64,000 bases of DNA. Source: Sinimarinibacterium sp. NLF-5-8. GTDB taxonomy: Bacteria; Pseudomonadota; Gammaproteobacteria; Nevskiales; Nevskiaceae. Position numbers and translations under genes: made by a program. Within the stretch, counting starts at the first letter, position 1. Every line of letters begins with the position of its first letter. Below the pieces are notes generated by a model that ran no database searches, had not been told where the DNA came from, and worked only from the letters and a program-made list of their open reading frames with translations. Where the stretch lies: the NCBI RefSeq assembly GCF_010092425.1, contig NZ_CP048030.1:2925501-2989500 (forward strand). Reading direction: 5' to 3'. Positions 8,295 through 16,565 of the stretch are shown one piece after another.

Positions 8295-9622
8295 ACGTCA
8301 GTACCGGACAGCGCCTGACCCTGGTCGCCGTGCTGGCGGTGCTGGTGCTGCTGCCGATCACCGGCGCCATGATCGCGCGCGCTTATCAGCGTTCGGCGCT
8401 GCAGGGGTTTGATCATCGGGTGGCGGCGTATGCGCAAACCATGGCGGGGCGTCTGGATGTGGACGAGCAAGGCGTGTTGCGCGGCGCGCGCTCGCCGCGC
8501 GAGCTGCGCTTTGATCAGGTGTTTTCCGGCTGGTATTGGCAGGTGCAACAGCACGGCGCGGTGGTGGCGACGTCGCGTTCGTTGTGGGATGCCAGTCTGG
8601 AGGTGCCCGTCGATGCCGCGCGCGCGCCGCAGCGCATCGTCACCCTCAACGGGCCGCGCGCGGAAGCCCTGCGCGGGGTGGTGCTGCGCCTGAGCCTGAG
8701 CCGCCTGGAGGCGCCGGTGGAGCTGATCGTGACCCTGCCGCTGAGTGAGGTGACGCTGGCGGTTCAAGCCTTTGAGCGCCTGCTGTTTGCTGCGCTGGGC
8801 TTGCTCGGGGTGATGCTGGTGCTGGTGTTTGCCTTGCAGATTCACTGGGGACTGGCGCCGCTGCGCCAGTTGAGCCGTGAGTTGCAACGCGTGCGCAGCG
8901 GCAGCGCCGATGAGCTGCCCACCCGATTGCCGGCCGATCTGCGCCAGATTGCACTGACGATGAACGAGGTCTTGAGCCATCAGCGTCAATGGATTGCGCG
9001 CGCGCGCTCGACGGCGGGCAATCTTGCCCACGCCTTGAAAACCCCGCTGGCCACCCTGCGCCTGCGGATCGAACACAACCCGCCTGATGTTGCGGGGCTG
9101 CGCGACGATCTGGCGCAAATCCAGCGCATCACCGATCACCACCTTGCGCGTGCGGCTGCCGCCGGACGCGCCGGTGCGGTGTATCGCCGCACCCGGTTGC
9201 GTGCGGCCGTGCAGCCCATCATCGACGCGGTGCGCGCCATGCACCGCGCGCGCGCGGTGGCGCTGGAGGTGCAGTGGGACGCCGAAACCGAGGTCGTCAT
9301 CGATGCCCAGGATCTGCAGGAACTGATCGGCAATGTGCTCGATAACGCGATGAAATGGGCGCGCCAGCGGGTCAGCCTGCGCAGTGTCTGCCACGCGCAG
9401 ACCGTCGAAATCCAGATCCAGGACGACGGCCCCGGCATCGCCGCCGAGGCGCGCGAACGCGCCATGGCGCGCGGGATGCAGCTGGATCTGGACGTGCGCG
9501 GCTCCGGACTGGGGCTGGCGATCGTGCGTGATATCGCTGCGCTGTATCAGCTCGGTTATACCCTCAGCCCCGGCGTCCACGGCGGCTTGTGTGTGACGCT
9601 GATCCTGCCGCGCGCGCTGTAG
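8291..9622 (+). CDS. Sensor histidine kinase
   Basis: An inner-membrane sensor of 443 residues. TM1 spans about 10-28, a periplasmic domain about 30-160, TM2 about 164-183, then a HAMP-like linker. The dimerisation/phosphoacceptor helix contains His247 in NLAHALKTPLATLR. The ATPase has NVLDNAMKWA (N box), DDGPGI (G1) and GSGLGLAIV (G2). It pairs with the overlapping response regulator. The periplasmic domain is short, as in PhoQ- and QseC-like kinases; the ligand is not readable. Given the PepSY partner, peptides or divalent cations are reasonable candidates. Confidence 0.92.
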   Translation: MNVSTGQRLTLVAVLAVLVLLPITGAMIARAYQRSALQGFDHRVAAYAQTMAGRLDVDEQGVLRGARSPRELRFDQVFSGWYWQVQQHGAVVATSRSLWDASLEVPVDAARAPQRIVTLNGPRAEALRGVVLRLSLSRLEAPVELIVTLPLSEVTLAVQAFERLLFAALGLLGVMLVLVFALQIHWGLAPLRQLSRELQRVRSGSADELPTRLPADLRQIALTMNEVLSHQRQWIARARSTAGNLAHALKTPLATLRLRIEHNPPDVAGLRDDLAQIQRITDHHLARAAAAGRAGAVYRRTRLRAAVQPIIDAVRAMHRARAVALEVQWDAETEVVIDAQDLQELIGNVLDNAMKWARQRVSLRSVCHAQTVEIQIQDDGPGIAAEARERAMARGMQLDLDVRGSGLGLAIVRDIAALYQLGYTLSPGVHGGLCVTLILPRAL

Positions 9623-10008
9623 ACACGCGCGCCAAAAGCCTGGCGTGTCCCCCGGCGGGCGGCGGTGCCCCGACAATCGCGCTCGGCTTGAATCGCGCGC
9701 GCCGCCTGCGGCAGTGGCGGTTGTCATCGCGGTGAATCGGGCTGGACGCGAGGTTTGTAATTGAAAACCTTACATCATGGTCGGCCTCCAAGCCGCTCGC
9801 GTCGGCGCGCGCGCGGCAAAATCCGGATCGACGGAATCAATCAGCCGCCTTCCGGTCTTGACGCGCGCGCGATCAACCGCCTGCGCAGCAAAAGCTGCCG
9901 TTCATATTCAATCCATCCTTTCCTACAAGGGGTCAGCCGTACTGTTCACTCACCGCGAAACAACAGCCTCGCGACCTACCCAGACAGTGACATCGACGGA
10001 GACTGACC
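9623..10008. other. Intergenic region, no gene seen
   Basis: About 386 bp between the histidine kinase and the lipoprotein gene. It contains several CG-alternating runs (near 9694, 9808 and 9863). Frames across it are short and do not look coding. It presumably holds the promoter of the lipoprotein gene, but I cannot fix one. No clear terminator follows the kinase gene. Confidence 0.6.
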
Positions 10009-11331
10009 ATGAACAAGCTCAACACCCACAAAACCCTGACCCTCGCATCCGCCATCGGCGCCGGCATCCTGCTCACCGCATGTGGCGGGGGTGGCAGCAG
10101 CGGCGGTGCGGCCCCGCAAACCCAGACCCCGAATCCCGATAACAATGCCCCCGTGGTGCAAAACGTGGCGCCGGTGCAAGTCAAGCGCGCGCAAGGTTCG
10201 CTTGATCCGGTGCAGGATCAGGTCAGTGAAAAAATCTTTGGGGCGCTGATCAATACCGCCGCCGATACGCCGCTGGAAGGCATCCTCAACTGCGCCAATC
10301 AGACCCTCACCTTCAGCCTGCTGGATGTGGCCGATACCATGCTCACACAGCTTCAGGGTGTGGCGCAGAGCAGCGGCGGGATGCCGATGCAGCCCGATCC
10401 GCAAATGCTGCAGGACAACCTGATTGCCCTGACCGCCAATATCAGCGGACTGCTGGAATCGCTGGCCGGCAAGAGCGTGGATTGCAGTGACGCCGTGTTC
10501 TCCCTGCAGAGCCTGTCCGCAGGTAACAACCCGCTGGAAGGGACGCCGCTGGCGCCGCTGGGCGCGGCATTGGCGCCGGTGCTGGCACAGGTGGCCGATG
10601 CCTTGATTGCCGCCAACCAAAGCGGCGATGACCTGCAACTGACCACGGTGTCGAGTCTGGTGGAGCAGATCAACCATGCCGTTCAGCTCGGGCTGAGCCA
10701 GATTCCTGAGCAGGCATACGAGGCCCCGGTGATCGGTGGCGTGCTGGGCACGATTGCAACCGCGCTCAACGATGCCAGCCAGCTGATCAATGCGGTCGGG
10801 GTGTATGACGCCGAAGGTGCAACGGCCAGTGTGCAAACCTTGCTCGACAACACGCTGAACAATGTTCTGGTCAACGTGCTGCCGGTGCGGATTCTGGAAG
10901 ATCAGGCGGGCGTAGGGCCGGTGCTCAGCGGCCCGATCACGCAGACGGTGAGCCAGGTCAGCAGCCAATTGACCGGCATCATCGGCATGGTTGCGACCCC
11001 GGTGCTTTCGCAACTGCAAAACGGCGCGCTGTCGCAGATTCTCGACCCCATCGAAAATGCGCTGCTGCCGGCCATTCTGAATCCGCTGGCCGATGGGCTG
11101 GTTGGCTTCACCAACGCCGATTCAGCCACGCTGAGCAACCCGCTGGCACCGATCACCACCGTGCTGAACAACGTCGTCAACGGCTTGATCGGCGGCATTC
11201 TCGGCGGCATGGGTGGCGGCTTGACCGGCGCAACCGAAGAAGGCACCCCCTCGGCGGTGGGCGGCGGCATCCTCGCCGGCGGTTTGACCGGCATCATCAA
11301 CGGCCTGCTGGGTCGGCGTAGCGAAGGCTGA
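10009..11331 (+). CDS. Large Ala/Leu/Gly-rich lipoprotein of unknown function
   Basis: A 440-residue protein with a signal peptide and the lipobox LLTAC (lipidated Cys25), then a GGGGSSGG linker. The body consists of amphipathic helices rich in Ala, Leu, Val, Asn and Gln. Repeated NPL(A/E) and ILG/GLTG motifs become glycine-rich at the C-terminus (GGILGGMGGG, GGGILAGGLTG). The N-terminal phrase around LDPVQDQVSEKIFG and the LNCANQT segment recall pseudomonad proteins annotated as collagen-like triple-helix-repeat proteins, but no GXY array is present here. Likely anchored in the outer membrane. GGAGACTGACC precedes the ATG. A very strong terminator follows. Confidence 0.75.
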   Translation: MNKLNTHKTLTLASAIGAGILLTACGGGGSSGGAAPQTQTPNPDNNAPVVQNVAPVQVKRAQGSLDPVQDQVSEKIFGALINTAADTPLEGILNCANQTLTFSLLDVADTMLTQLQGVAQSSGGMPMQPDPQMLQDNLIALTANISGLLESLAGKSVDCSDAVFSLQSLSAGNNPLEGTPLAPLGAALAPVLAQVADALIAANQSGDDLQLTTVSSLVEQINHAVQLGLSQIPEQAYEAPVIGGVLGTIATALNDASQLINAVGVYDAEGATASVQTLLDNTLNNVLVNVLPVRILEDQAGVGPVLSGPITQTVSQVSSQLTGIIGMVATPVLSQLQNGALSQILDPIENALLPAILNPLADGLVGFTNADSATLSNPLAPITTVLNNVVNGLIGGILGGMGGGLTGATEEGTPSAVGGGILAGGLTGIINGLLGRRSEG

Positions 11332-11674
11332 AGCTGACTGCTTGTCAGCCAAACAAGACGAGCCACCTTCGGGTGGCTCGTCTTGTTTGGGGTGCTGCCT
11401 GGGCAGGGTACGCGTCTGCTGTGAGCCCCCGGCGGTGGTTTGAAAAAAACGGGTGCGGGCAAGCTGTGACCCACGCGCCCTTGCGAATAAAGCCATTGTT
11501 CAGACGGCCGGCGAGGCCCCGGAGATTGAAAATAACGAGTGTGATCAGGGCGGCAATAAAAATGATCCGCAGGGTGCGTATTTTCGTGCAAGATGCGCGG
11601 TCAATATGCATTTTTTAACTTTCTTCGCAATGCGTATTGTCATCTGTTCAATACACCTTATTGGAGTCATCTCT
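11332..11674. other. Intergenic region with terminator and AT-richer leader
   Basis: The first part holds the 19-bp-stem terminator (11349-11390). The remainder up to the NHL gene is less GC-rich than its surroundings, especially from about 11595 to 11660, and probably contains that gene's promoter and leader. A minus-strand frame (11345-11611) has a hydrophobic start but runs through the terminator stem, so I do not call it. Confidence 0.55.
11349..11390 (+). terminator. 19-bp-stem terminator with TTCG loop
   Basis: Arms 11349-11367 and 11372-11390 are perfect complements closed by the very stable tetraloop TTCG. It lies 18 bp after the lipoprotein stop. The T-rich part (TTGTTTGG) is inside the stem and no U-tract follows, so it may also work as an mRNA-stabilising 3' end. 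Confidence 0.85.
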
Positions 11675-13666
11675 ATGCAATCCCCGTCTGCCGTCAGCGG
11701 CTTGTCCCCTCCCGCAACACATGAGTTTGCAATTACGCCACGCAGGCCGAAAACCCGCATCGCACACATATTACTGCCGCTGCTGCTCGCAGCCACCCCG
11801 CTCGCCCACGCCGCGCCGGGGGACTCCACCCCAGACCGCGTGCTGGGTCAGGCAGACTTTCAAACCGGCACTGAAAACAGCCTCCCCGGTAGCCGGGGTC
11901 TGAGGTTCCCACAAAGCGTTGCCTTTGACCGCAGCGTCACGCCCAATCGCGTCTATGTGGCGGATGCCGGAAATTCCCGCGTACTGGTCTGGAACAATGC
12001 CGATGCTTGGGGCAACGGCGCAGCGGCAGATCACATCATCGGCCAGCCGGATGCCCTCACCACGGGCTGCAACAGCGGTGGCATCAGCGCCAGCAGCCTG
12101 TGCGTTCCCTATGGCCTTGCCTTCGATAGCAACGGCAGGCTCTATGTGGCGGATGGCGACAACCACCGCGTACTGATCTACGACGACCCGCTGACCAGCC
12201 CGATCGCCAACCACGTCCTGGGGCAGGGCGGCGCTTTTGACACCAACACCGCCAACAAGGGCGGCGTTTCCGCAAACAGCCTCGGCATTCCCTTCGGTAT
12301 CGCCGTCGATGGCAGTGGCCGACTCTATGTCGTGGATGCATTCAACCACCGTGTGCTGGCCTTTGATGCCCCGCTGACCAGCCCAACCGCCAATCGCGTG
12401 TTTGGTCAGGGCGGCGCTTTTGATACCGCCGAAGTCAACAAGGGCGGCGTTTCCGCAAACAGCCTCAACCGCCCCTCCGGCGTCGCGGTGGACGGTAACG
12501 GCAACCTCTATGTGGCGGATGGCGAGAACCACCGCGTGCTGGCCTATGACGCGCCGCTGACCAGCCAAACCGCCACCCGCGTGTTTGGGCAAGGGGGCGC
12601 TTTTGACACCGCCGTGTGCCACAAGGGCGGCGCTTCCGCGAACAGCCTGTGCGTACCCTTTGGCATGGCCGTAGACGGCGACGGCAGGCTCTATGTGACG
12701 GAGCTCGACCGCAACGCCGTGCTGGTCTACGACACCCCGCTGACCAGTCCGACCTCCACCAGTATCTTTAAATTTAGAGACGGCCTGAACCGCCCCCGCG
12801 CCGTGGCGATAGACGATAACGGCAATCTCTATGTGGTGGATACCGACAACCACCGCGTACTGGCTTACGACAGCCCGCTGGCAATGGACTACGGCGACGC
12901 GCCCGACACCTACAAAACCCTGTTTGCCAACGATGGCGCGCGTCATCGCCTCAGGGCGTTGATGCTGGGCACCAAGATTGACGTGGAAAACGACGGCCAG
13001 CCCAACGACTTTGCCACTGGTGATGATCTGGTCGGTAACGATGAAGATGGCGTGACGTTCTCATCCCCGCTGACCCTCGGCACCACCCAACAACTGACCG
13101 CCATCGTCACCGGCGGCAACGGCATCCTCGATGCGTGGCTGGACTTTGGCGCAGACGGCGCGTTTGACGCGGCGGACAAAATCATCGACGGACTAGCGGT
13201 CACGGCAGGCACCCATCAATTGCCCTTCACCATTCCCGACACCGCCACCGCAGGCAAAACTTTCGCCCGCGTGCGCTTGTCCAGTGCAGGATCGGCCAAT
13301 CCTTACGGCCAAGCCGCCGATGGCGAGGTTGAGGATTACGAAGTGACGTTGCTGCCCGCACCGACGCCCACTCCGACACCGACACCGGTGCCGACGGCAA
13401 CGCCGAGTCCGACGCCCGTGCCGACCGTAATGCCGACGGCAACGCCGAGTCCGACGCCCGTGCCGACCGTAATGCCGACGGCAACGCCGACCCCCGCGCC
13501 GACGCCGGTGCCAACCGCAACCCGGAGTCCCGCGCCGACGCCGGCGGCAACACCGACGCCTGGGCCGTCAGCGCCAGCCAGCACTGGTGGCGGCGGCGGT
13601 GGTCTGGGCACGCCGTTGCTGGCCGTGCTGGGATTGCTGGCACTGGTGCGCCGCCGTCGCGGGTAA
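11675..13666 (+). CDS. Secreted NHL-repeat / GEVED-domain protein with GlyGly-CTERM tail
   Basis: A protein of 663 residues. The long N-region and hydrophobic core ([15 protein letters not shown]) act as a signal peptide. Residues about 50-400 form a run of NHL repeats with recurring [20 protein letters not shown] and PLTSPTA phrases, predicting a beta-propeller. Residues about 410-560 begin DYGDAPDTY and end GEVEDYEV, which is a GEVED domain. A Thr/Pro linker follows, encoded partly by a 42-bp tandem repeat, then [26 protein letters not shown]-like sorting signal (glycines, hydrophobic helix, Arg tail). That tail is the GlyGly-CTERM type, known to be cut by rhombosortase and linked to type II secretion. 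The start at 11675 has GGAG upstream. Confidence 0.85.
   Translation: MQSPSAVSGLSPPATHEFAITPRRPKTRIAHILLPLLLAATPLAHAAPGDSTPDRVLGQADFQTGTENSLPGSRGLRFPQSVAFDRSVTPNRVYVADAGNSRVLVWNNADAWGNGAAADHIIGQPDALTTGCNSGGISASSLCVPYGLAFDSNGRLYVADGDNHRVLIYDDPLTSPIANHVLGQGGAFDTNTANKGGVSANSLGIPFGIAVDGSGRLYVVDAFNHRVLAFDAPLTSPTANRVFGQGGAFDTAEVNKGGVSANSLNRPSGVAVDGNGNLYVADGENHRVLAYDAPLTSQTATRVFGQGGAFDTAVCHKGGASANSLCVPFGMAVDGDGRLYVTELDRNAVLVYDTPLTSPTSTSIFKFRDGLNRPRAVAIDDNGNLYVVDTDNHRVLAYDSPLAMDYGDAPDTYKTLFANDGARHRLRALMLGTKIDVENDGQPNDFATGDDLVGNDEDGVTFSSPLTLGTTQQLTAIVTGGNGILDAWLDFGADGAFDAADKIIDGLAVTAGTHQLPFTIPDTATAGKTFARVRLSSAGSANPYGQAADGEVEDYEVTLLPAPTPTPTPTPVPTATPSPTPVPTVMPTATPSPTPVPTVMPTATPTPAPTPVPTATRSPAPTPAATPTPGPSAPASTGGGGGGLGTPLLAVLGLLALVRRRRG
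13391..13490 (+). repeat. 42-bp tandem repeat coding the Thr/Pro linker
   Basis: A 42-bp unit (13391-13432) is repeated exactly at 13433-13474 and continues partly into a third copy. It encodes [14 protein letters not shown]. Since it is in frame and a multiple of three, copy number can change without breaking the protein. It sits just before the GlyGly-CTERM tail. Confidence 0.85.
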
Positions 13667-13694
13667 TTCCAGCGGCAAAGTGGCGTAAAGCCCC

Positions 13695-13731
13695 AAAGCC
13701 CATCACGCCAGCCGTGCGTGATGGGCTTTTT
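13695..13731 (+). terminator. Terminator after the GlyGly-CTERM gene
   Basis: The stem AAAGCCCATCACGC (13695-13708) pairs with GCGTGATGGGCTTT (13716-13729), followed by further T. A classical intrinsic terminator 28 bp after the stop codon. Confidence 0.9.
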
Positions 13732-13845
13732 GCATTCAGCGCCATCCTGCGGCAGTGTGCGCGCGCCCTCACCCTTGTGAATGAAGCCGCCGCGCGCGCG
13801 GCTGGCGATACTCCCAAGGTTCGAATCCTTAAAGGAGTGTCTTGA

Positions 13846-14643
13846 ATGTCGCAAGTGATTGTTCCACCCCCCGCTTATGTGCCTGCACACGGTTTGCTCA
13901 AAGGAAAAACGGTGCTCATTACCGCAGCGGCGGGTGGCGGCATTGGGTTTGCGGCGGCCAGGCGTTGCCTGGAAGAAGGCGCGCGCGCGCTGATGCTGTC
14001 GGACATTCATCCGCGCAGAACCGCCGAGGCCGCCGAGGCGCTGGCTAAAGAGTTTCCACAAGCCAAAGTCTTTGGGCAGGTGTGCAACGTGGCGGTTGAG
14101 GATGATGTGCAGGCGCTCATCAATGCCGCAGAAGATCAGCTCGGCGGCGTTGATGTGCTGATCAACAACGCGGGGCTGGGCGGCAGCAAGCGCGTGGTGG
14201 ATATGAGCGATGAGGAATGGAACAAGGTGCTGGACGTGACCTTGACCGGCACTTTTCGCATGACCCGTGCGATGCTGAAAAAAATGCAGCCGCGCAAGGC
14301 TGGCGCAATCGTCAACAACGCCTCGGTGCTGGGCTGGCGCGCGCAAAAAGAGCAGGCGCATTACGCCGCCGCCAAGGCCGGGGTGATGGCGTTGACGCGC
14401 TGCTCGGCGCTGGAGGCTGCGGAGTTTGGGATTCGCATCAACGCGGTGTCGCCGTCGATCGTGTTTCACGATCACTTGCGCAAAAGCGCGCCGGTGGAGT
14501 TGCTCAACGAGCTGGCCAGCCGCGAGGCGTTTGGCCGGGGCGCCGAGGCGTTTGAAATTGCCAACGTCATGGTGTTTTTAGCCTCTGATTACGCCTCTTA
14601 TCTGGTTGGCGAAACCATTTCGGCGTCGAGCCAGCACGCTTGA
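13846..14643 (+). CDS. SDR oxidoreductase, IpdF-like (steroid C/D-ring degradation type)
   Basis: A short-chain dehydrogenase of 265 residues. The Rossmann motif is TAAAGGGIG (26-34), then NNAG (107-110), and the catalytic set is Ser160, Tyr173 and Lys177. The stretch NNASVLGWRAQ...HYAAAKAGVMALTRCSALEA plus INAVSPSI and ASREAFGRGAE is, as I recall, very close to mycobacterial IpdF (Rv3559c). IpdF oxidises or reduces the hydroxyl group of a hydrindane-CoA intermediate of cholesterol breakdown. The family match is strong from memory; the substrate is inference. AAAGGAG precedes the start. It is followed closely by a MaoC hydratase and a thiolase. Confidence 0.75.
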   Translation: MSQVIVPPPAYVPAHGLLKGKTVLITAAAGGGIGFAAARRCLEEGARALMLSDIHPRRTAEAAEALAKEFPQAKVFGQVCNVAVEDDVQALINAAEDQLGGVDVLINNAGLGGSKRVVDMSDEEWNKVLDVTLTGTFRMTRAMLKKMQPRKAGAIVNNASVLGWRAQKEQAHYAAAKAGVMALTRCSALEAAEFGIRINAVSPSIVFHDHLRKSAPVELLNELASREAFGRGAEAFEIANVMVFLASDYASYLVGETISASSQHA

Positions 14644-14665
14644 TTTTTGATAAGGAAGCAAACCC

Positions 14666-15127
14666 ATGACGCAGGCGGTTTTTGATTCTGTGGACGCAGT
14701 GCTCGGCTACGTTGGGCAAACACTGGGAACGAGCGACTGGGTGGAGATCACCCAAGAGCGCGTCAATCAGTTTGCCGATGCCACCGACGATCATCAGTGG
14801 ATTCACGTTGATCCGGTCAAGGCCAAGGATGGCCCGTTTGGTGGCTGCATTGCCCACGGTTATTTGTCGCTGTCGCTGGTGTCGCGTTTTTTGCCGGAAA
14901 TCGCCACGCTCAAGGACTTGAAAATGGGCGTGAACTACGGCACTGAAAAAGTGCGTTTTCCGTCGGCGGTCAAAGTCGGATCAAAGCTGCGCGGCAAGGG
15001 CGAGATGGTCGCCGCCGAAAAAACCAAGGACGGCGGCGTGCAGGCCACCATTCGCGTCACGGTCGAAATCGAAGGGGAGGCGCGTCCGGCCTGCGTTGCC
15101 GACACCATTTCCCGCTACTACTTTTGA
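14666..15127 (+). CDS. MaoC-family (hotdog) enoyl-CoA hydratase
   Basis: A 153-residue single-hotdog protein of the MaoC/NodN-like type. The R-hydratase active site is seen in FADATDDHQWIHVDP (Asp and His), followed by GPFGGCIAHGYLSLSL, the hotdog helix. KVRFPSAVKVGSKLRGKGE and the final IEGEARPACVADTISRYYF are typical of the family. It hydrates an enoyl-CoA. It starts 22 bp after the SDR gene with a TAAGGA ribosome-binding site, so the two are one transcript. The natural substrate is probably that of its neighbours. Confidence 0.88.
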   Translation: MTQAVFDSVDAVLGYVGQTLGTSDWVEITQERVNQFADATDDHQWIHVDPVKAKDGPFGGCIAHGYLSLSLVSRFLPEIATLKDLKMGVNYGTEKVRFPSAVKVGSKLRGKGEMVAAEKTKDGGVQATIRVTVEIEGEARPACVADTISRYYF

Positions 15128-15130
15128 ATG

Positions 15131-15150
15131 ACGCCATCAATCAATGGCGT
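15131..15150 (+). terminator. Small hairpin after the MaoC gene
   Basis: ACGCCAT (15131-15137) and ATGGCGT (15144-15150) form a 7-bp stem with a 6-nt loop, four bases after the stop. No T-run follows, so it may only attenuate read-through into the thiolase gene or stabilise the message. Confidence 0.4.
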
Positions 15151-15225
15151 GGATAAAGTGCCGACGGCTCTTAAATATAAACCGCCTGGCGTTTGCCTTG
15201 GGCGTACCCCCAACTGAGGAAAAAC

Positions 15226-16431
15226 ATGACTGAAGCAGTGATCGTGTCCGTGGCGCGTACGCCGATCGGCAAGGCTTTTCGTGGTGCATTCAACGATACC
15301 GAAGCGCCGGTGCTTGGCGGTCATGTGGTCAAACAGGTTGTGGCGCGCGCGGGCGTATCGCCGGATGAAGTCGATGACGTGCTCATCGGCTGCGCCGCAC
15401 AGCAAGGCACCCAGGCGTACAACCTGGGTCGCTTGTGCGCCTACACCGGCGGGCTGCCCGATACGGTGTCGGGGATGACGCTGGATCGTCAGTGTTCATC
15501 GGGTTTGCAGACCATTGCCATTGCCGCCAAAAACATCATGTGCGGCGAGCAGAACATTGTGGTTGCGGGTGGTCTGGAATCGATTTCGCTGGTGCAAAAC
15601 AAGCATAAAAACAGCTACCGATTTGTTTCCGAAGCGGTTTTGGCAGCACAGCCGAAAGCCTATATTCAAATGATTGAAACCGCTGAAGTCGTCGCCGCGC
15701 GCTACGGCATCAGCCGCGCGCAGCAGGATGAATACGCGCTGCTCAGTCAGCAGCGCACCGCAGCGGCGCAGGACGCCGGCAAGTTTGACGATGAAATCGT
15801 GCCGCTGGAAACCGTCAAGCAGTTGTTCGACAAAGAAGGCAATCCCACCGAAACACAAACCGTCACGCTGACGCAGGATGAAGGCAACCGCCCCAGCACC
15901 ACGCTGGAGAGTCTGTCTGGCCTCAAGCCGGTGTGGAAAAACGGCAAGGTGATTCCGGTGGGTGAAAACATCACTGCGGGCAATGCCTCGCAATTGTCAG
16001 ACGGCGCTGCGGCGACACTGTTGATGAGCCGCGAAGAAGCGGCTAAGCGCGCGCTCAAACCGTTGGGGATTTATCGCGGTTTTGCCGTGGCCGGCTGTGG
16101 CCCGGATGAAATGGGCATTGGCCCGGTGTTTGCGATCCCCAAACTGCTCAAGCAGCACGGTCTGAGCGTCAACGACATCGGCCTGTGGGAGTTGAACGAA
16201 GCCTTTGCCGTGCAGGTTGTTTACTGCCAGGAAAAACTCGGCATTCCGGCGGATCGCTTGAACGTGGACGGTGGCGCGATTGCCATTGGTCATCCGTTTG
16301 GCATGTCGGGCGCACGCATGGTCATGCACGCCTTGATCGAAGGCCGTCGTCGTGGCGTCAAATATGTGGTTGTCACCATGTGTGTCGGTGGCGGCATGGG
16401 CGCGGCCGGTTTGTTTGAGGTTGTGCCGTAA
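15226..16431 (+). CDS. Thiolase family acetyl-CoA acyltransferase
   Basis: A thiolase of 401 residues. It carries the acyl-accepting cysteine (Cys90 in [10 protein letters not shown]), [26 protein letters not shown] with the catalytic His, and the second cysteine in [10 protein letters not shown]. It would cleave a 3-ketoacyl-CoA to release acetyl-CoA. It follows the SDR and MaoC genes by about 100 bp on the same strand, and together they give the hydratase, dehydrogenase and thiolase steps of a beta-oxidation round. GAGGAAAAAC precedes the ATG at 15226. An upstream in-frame start at 15193 lacks one. FadA6-type assignment is possible but not demonstrated. Confidence 0.9.
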   Translation: MTEAVIVSVARTPIGKAFRGAFNDTEAPVLGGHVVKQVVARAGVSPDEVDDVLIGCAAQQGTQAYNLGRLCAYTGGLPDTVSGMTLDRQCSSGLQTIAIAAKNIMCGEQNIVVAGGLESISLVQNKHKNSYRFVSEAVLAAQPKAYIQMIETAEVVAARYGISRAQQDEYALLSQQRTAAAQDAGKFDDEIVPLETVKQLFDKEGNPTETQTVTLTQDEGNRPSTTLESLSGLKPVWKNGKVIPVGENITAGNASQLSDGAAATLLMSREEAAKRALKPLGIYRGFAVAGCGPDEMGIGPVFAIPKLLKQHGLSVNDIGLWELNEAFAVQVVYCQEKLGIPADRLNVDGGAIAIGHPFGMSGARMVMHALIEGRRRGVKYVVVTMCVGGGMGAAGLFEVVP

Positions 16432-16453
16432 GCCAGGCGTGTGATGAACTGGG

Positions 16454-16480
16454 GCGTCTGCCGTCGTTGGCGGCAGGCGC
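16454..16480 (+). terminator. Hairpin after the thiolase gene
   Basis: Arms 16454-16463 and 16471-16480 form a 10-bp stem with one G-T pair and a 7-nt loop. No T-run follows. It is placed 23 bp after the thiolase stop and before the YCF48 gene. Confidence 0.4.
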
Positions 16481-16565
16481 ACCGTCGATCAGAATCGGGA
16501 GGGGTCGGTTACGGCCCGAAACAAACAAGCTCATGATCAAGTGAGCGGATGAACGAGGAGTCATT

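Noticed and set aside
8159-9727. Minus-strand frame of 522 codons opposite the histidine kinase
   Set aside because: Opposite a kinase with all catalytic boxes; no recognisable domain and biased composition.
9976-11019. Long minus-strand frame of 347 codons opposite the lipoprotein gene
   Set aside because: It is the antisense of a gene with a signal peptide, lipobox and ribosome-binding site. Its His/Arg/Gln-rich composition is typical of GC-rich shadow frames.
11345-11611. Minus-strand frame with a hydrophobic start ([13 protein letters not shown])
   Set aside because: It reads through the 19-bp terminator stem and has no ribosome-binding site or family resemblance. A real small gene is not excluded but not supported.
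13818-13836. GGTTCGAATCC resembling a tRNA T-arm before the SDR gene
   Set aside because: No matching acceptor stem, anticodon arm or D-arm is found in the 75 bases upstream, so it is a chance match.
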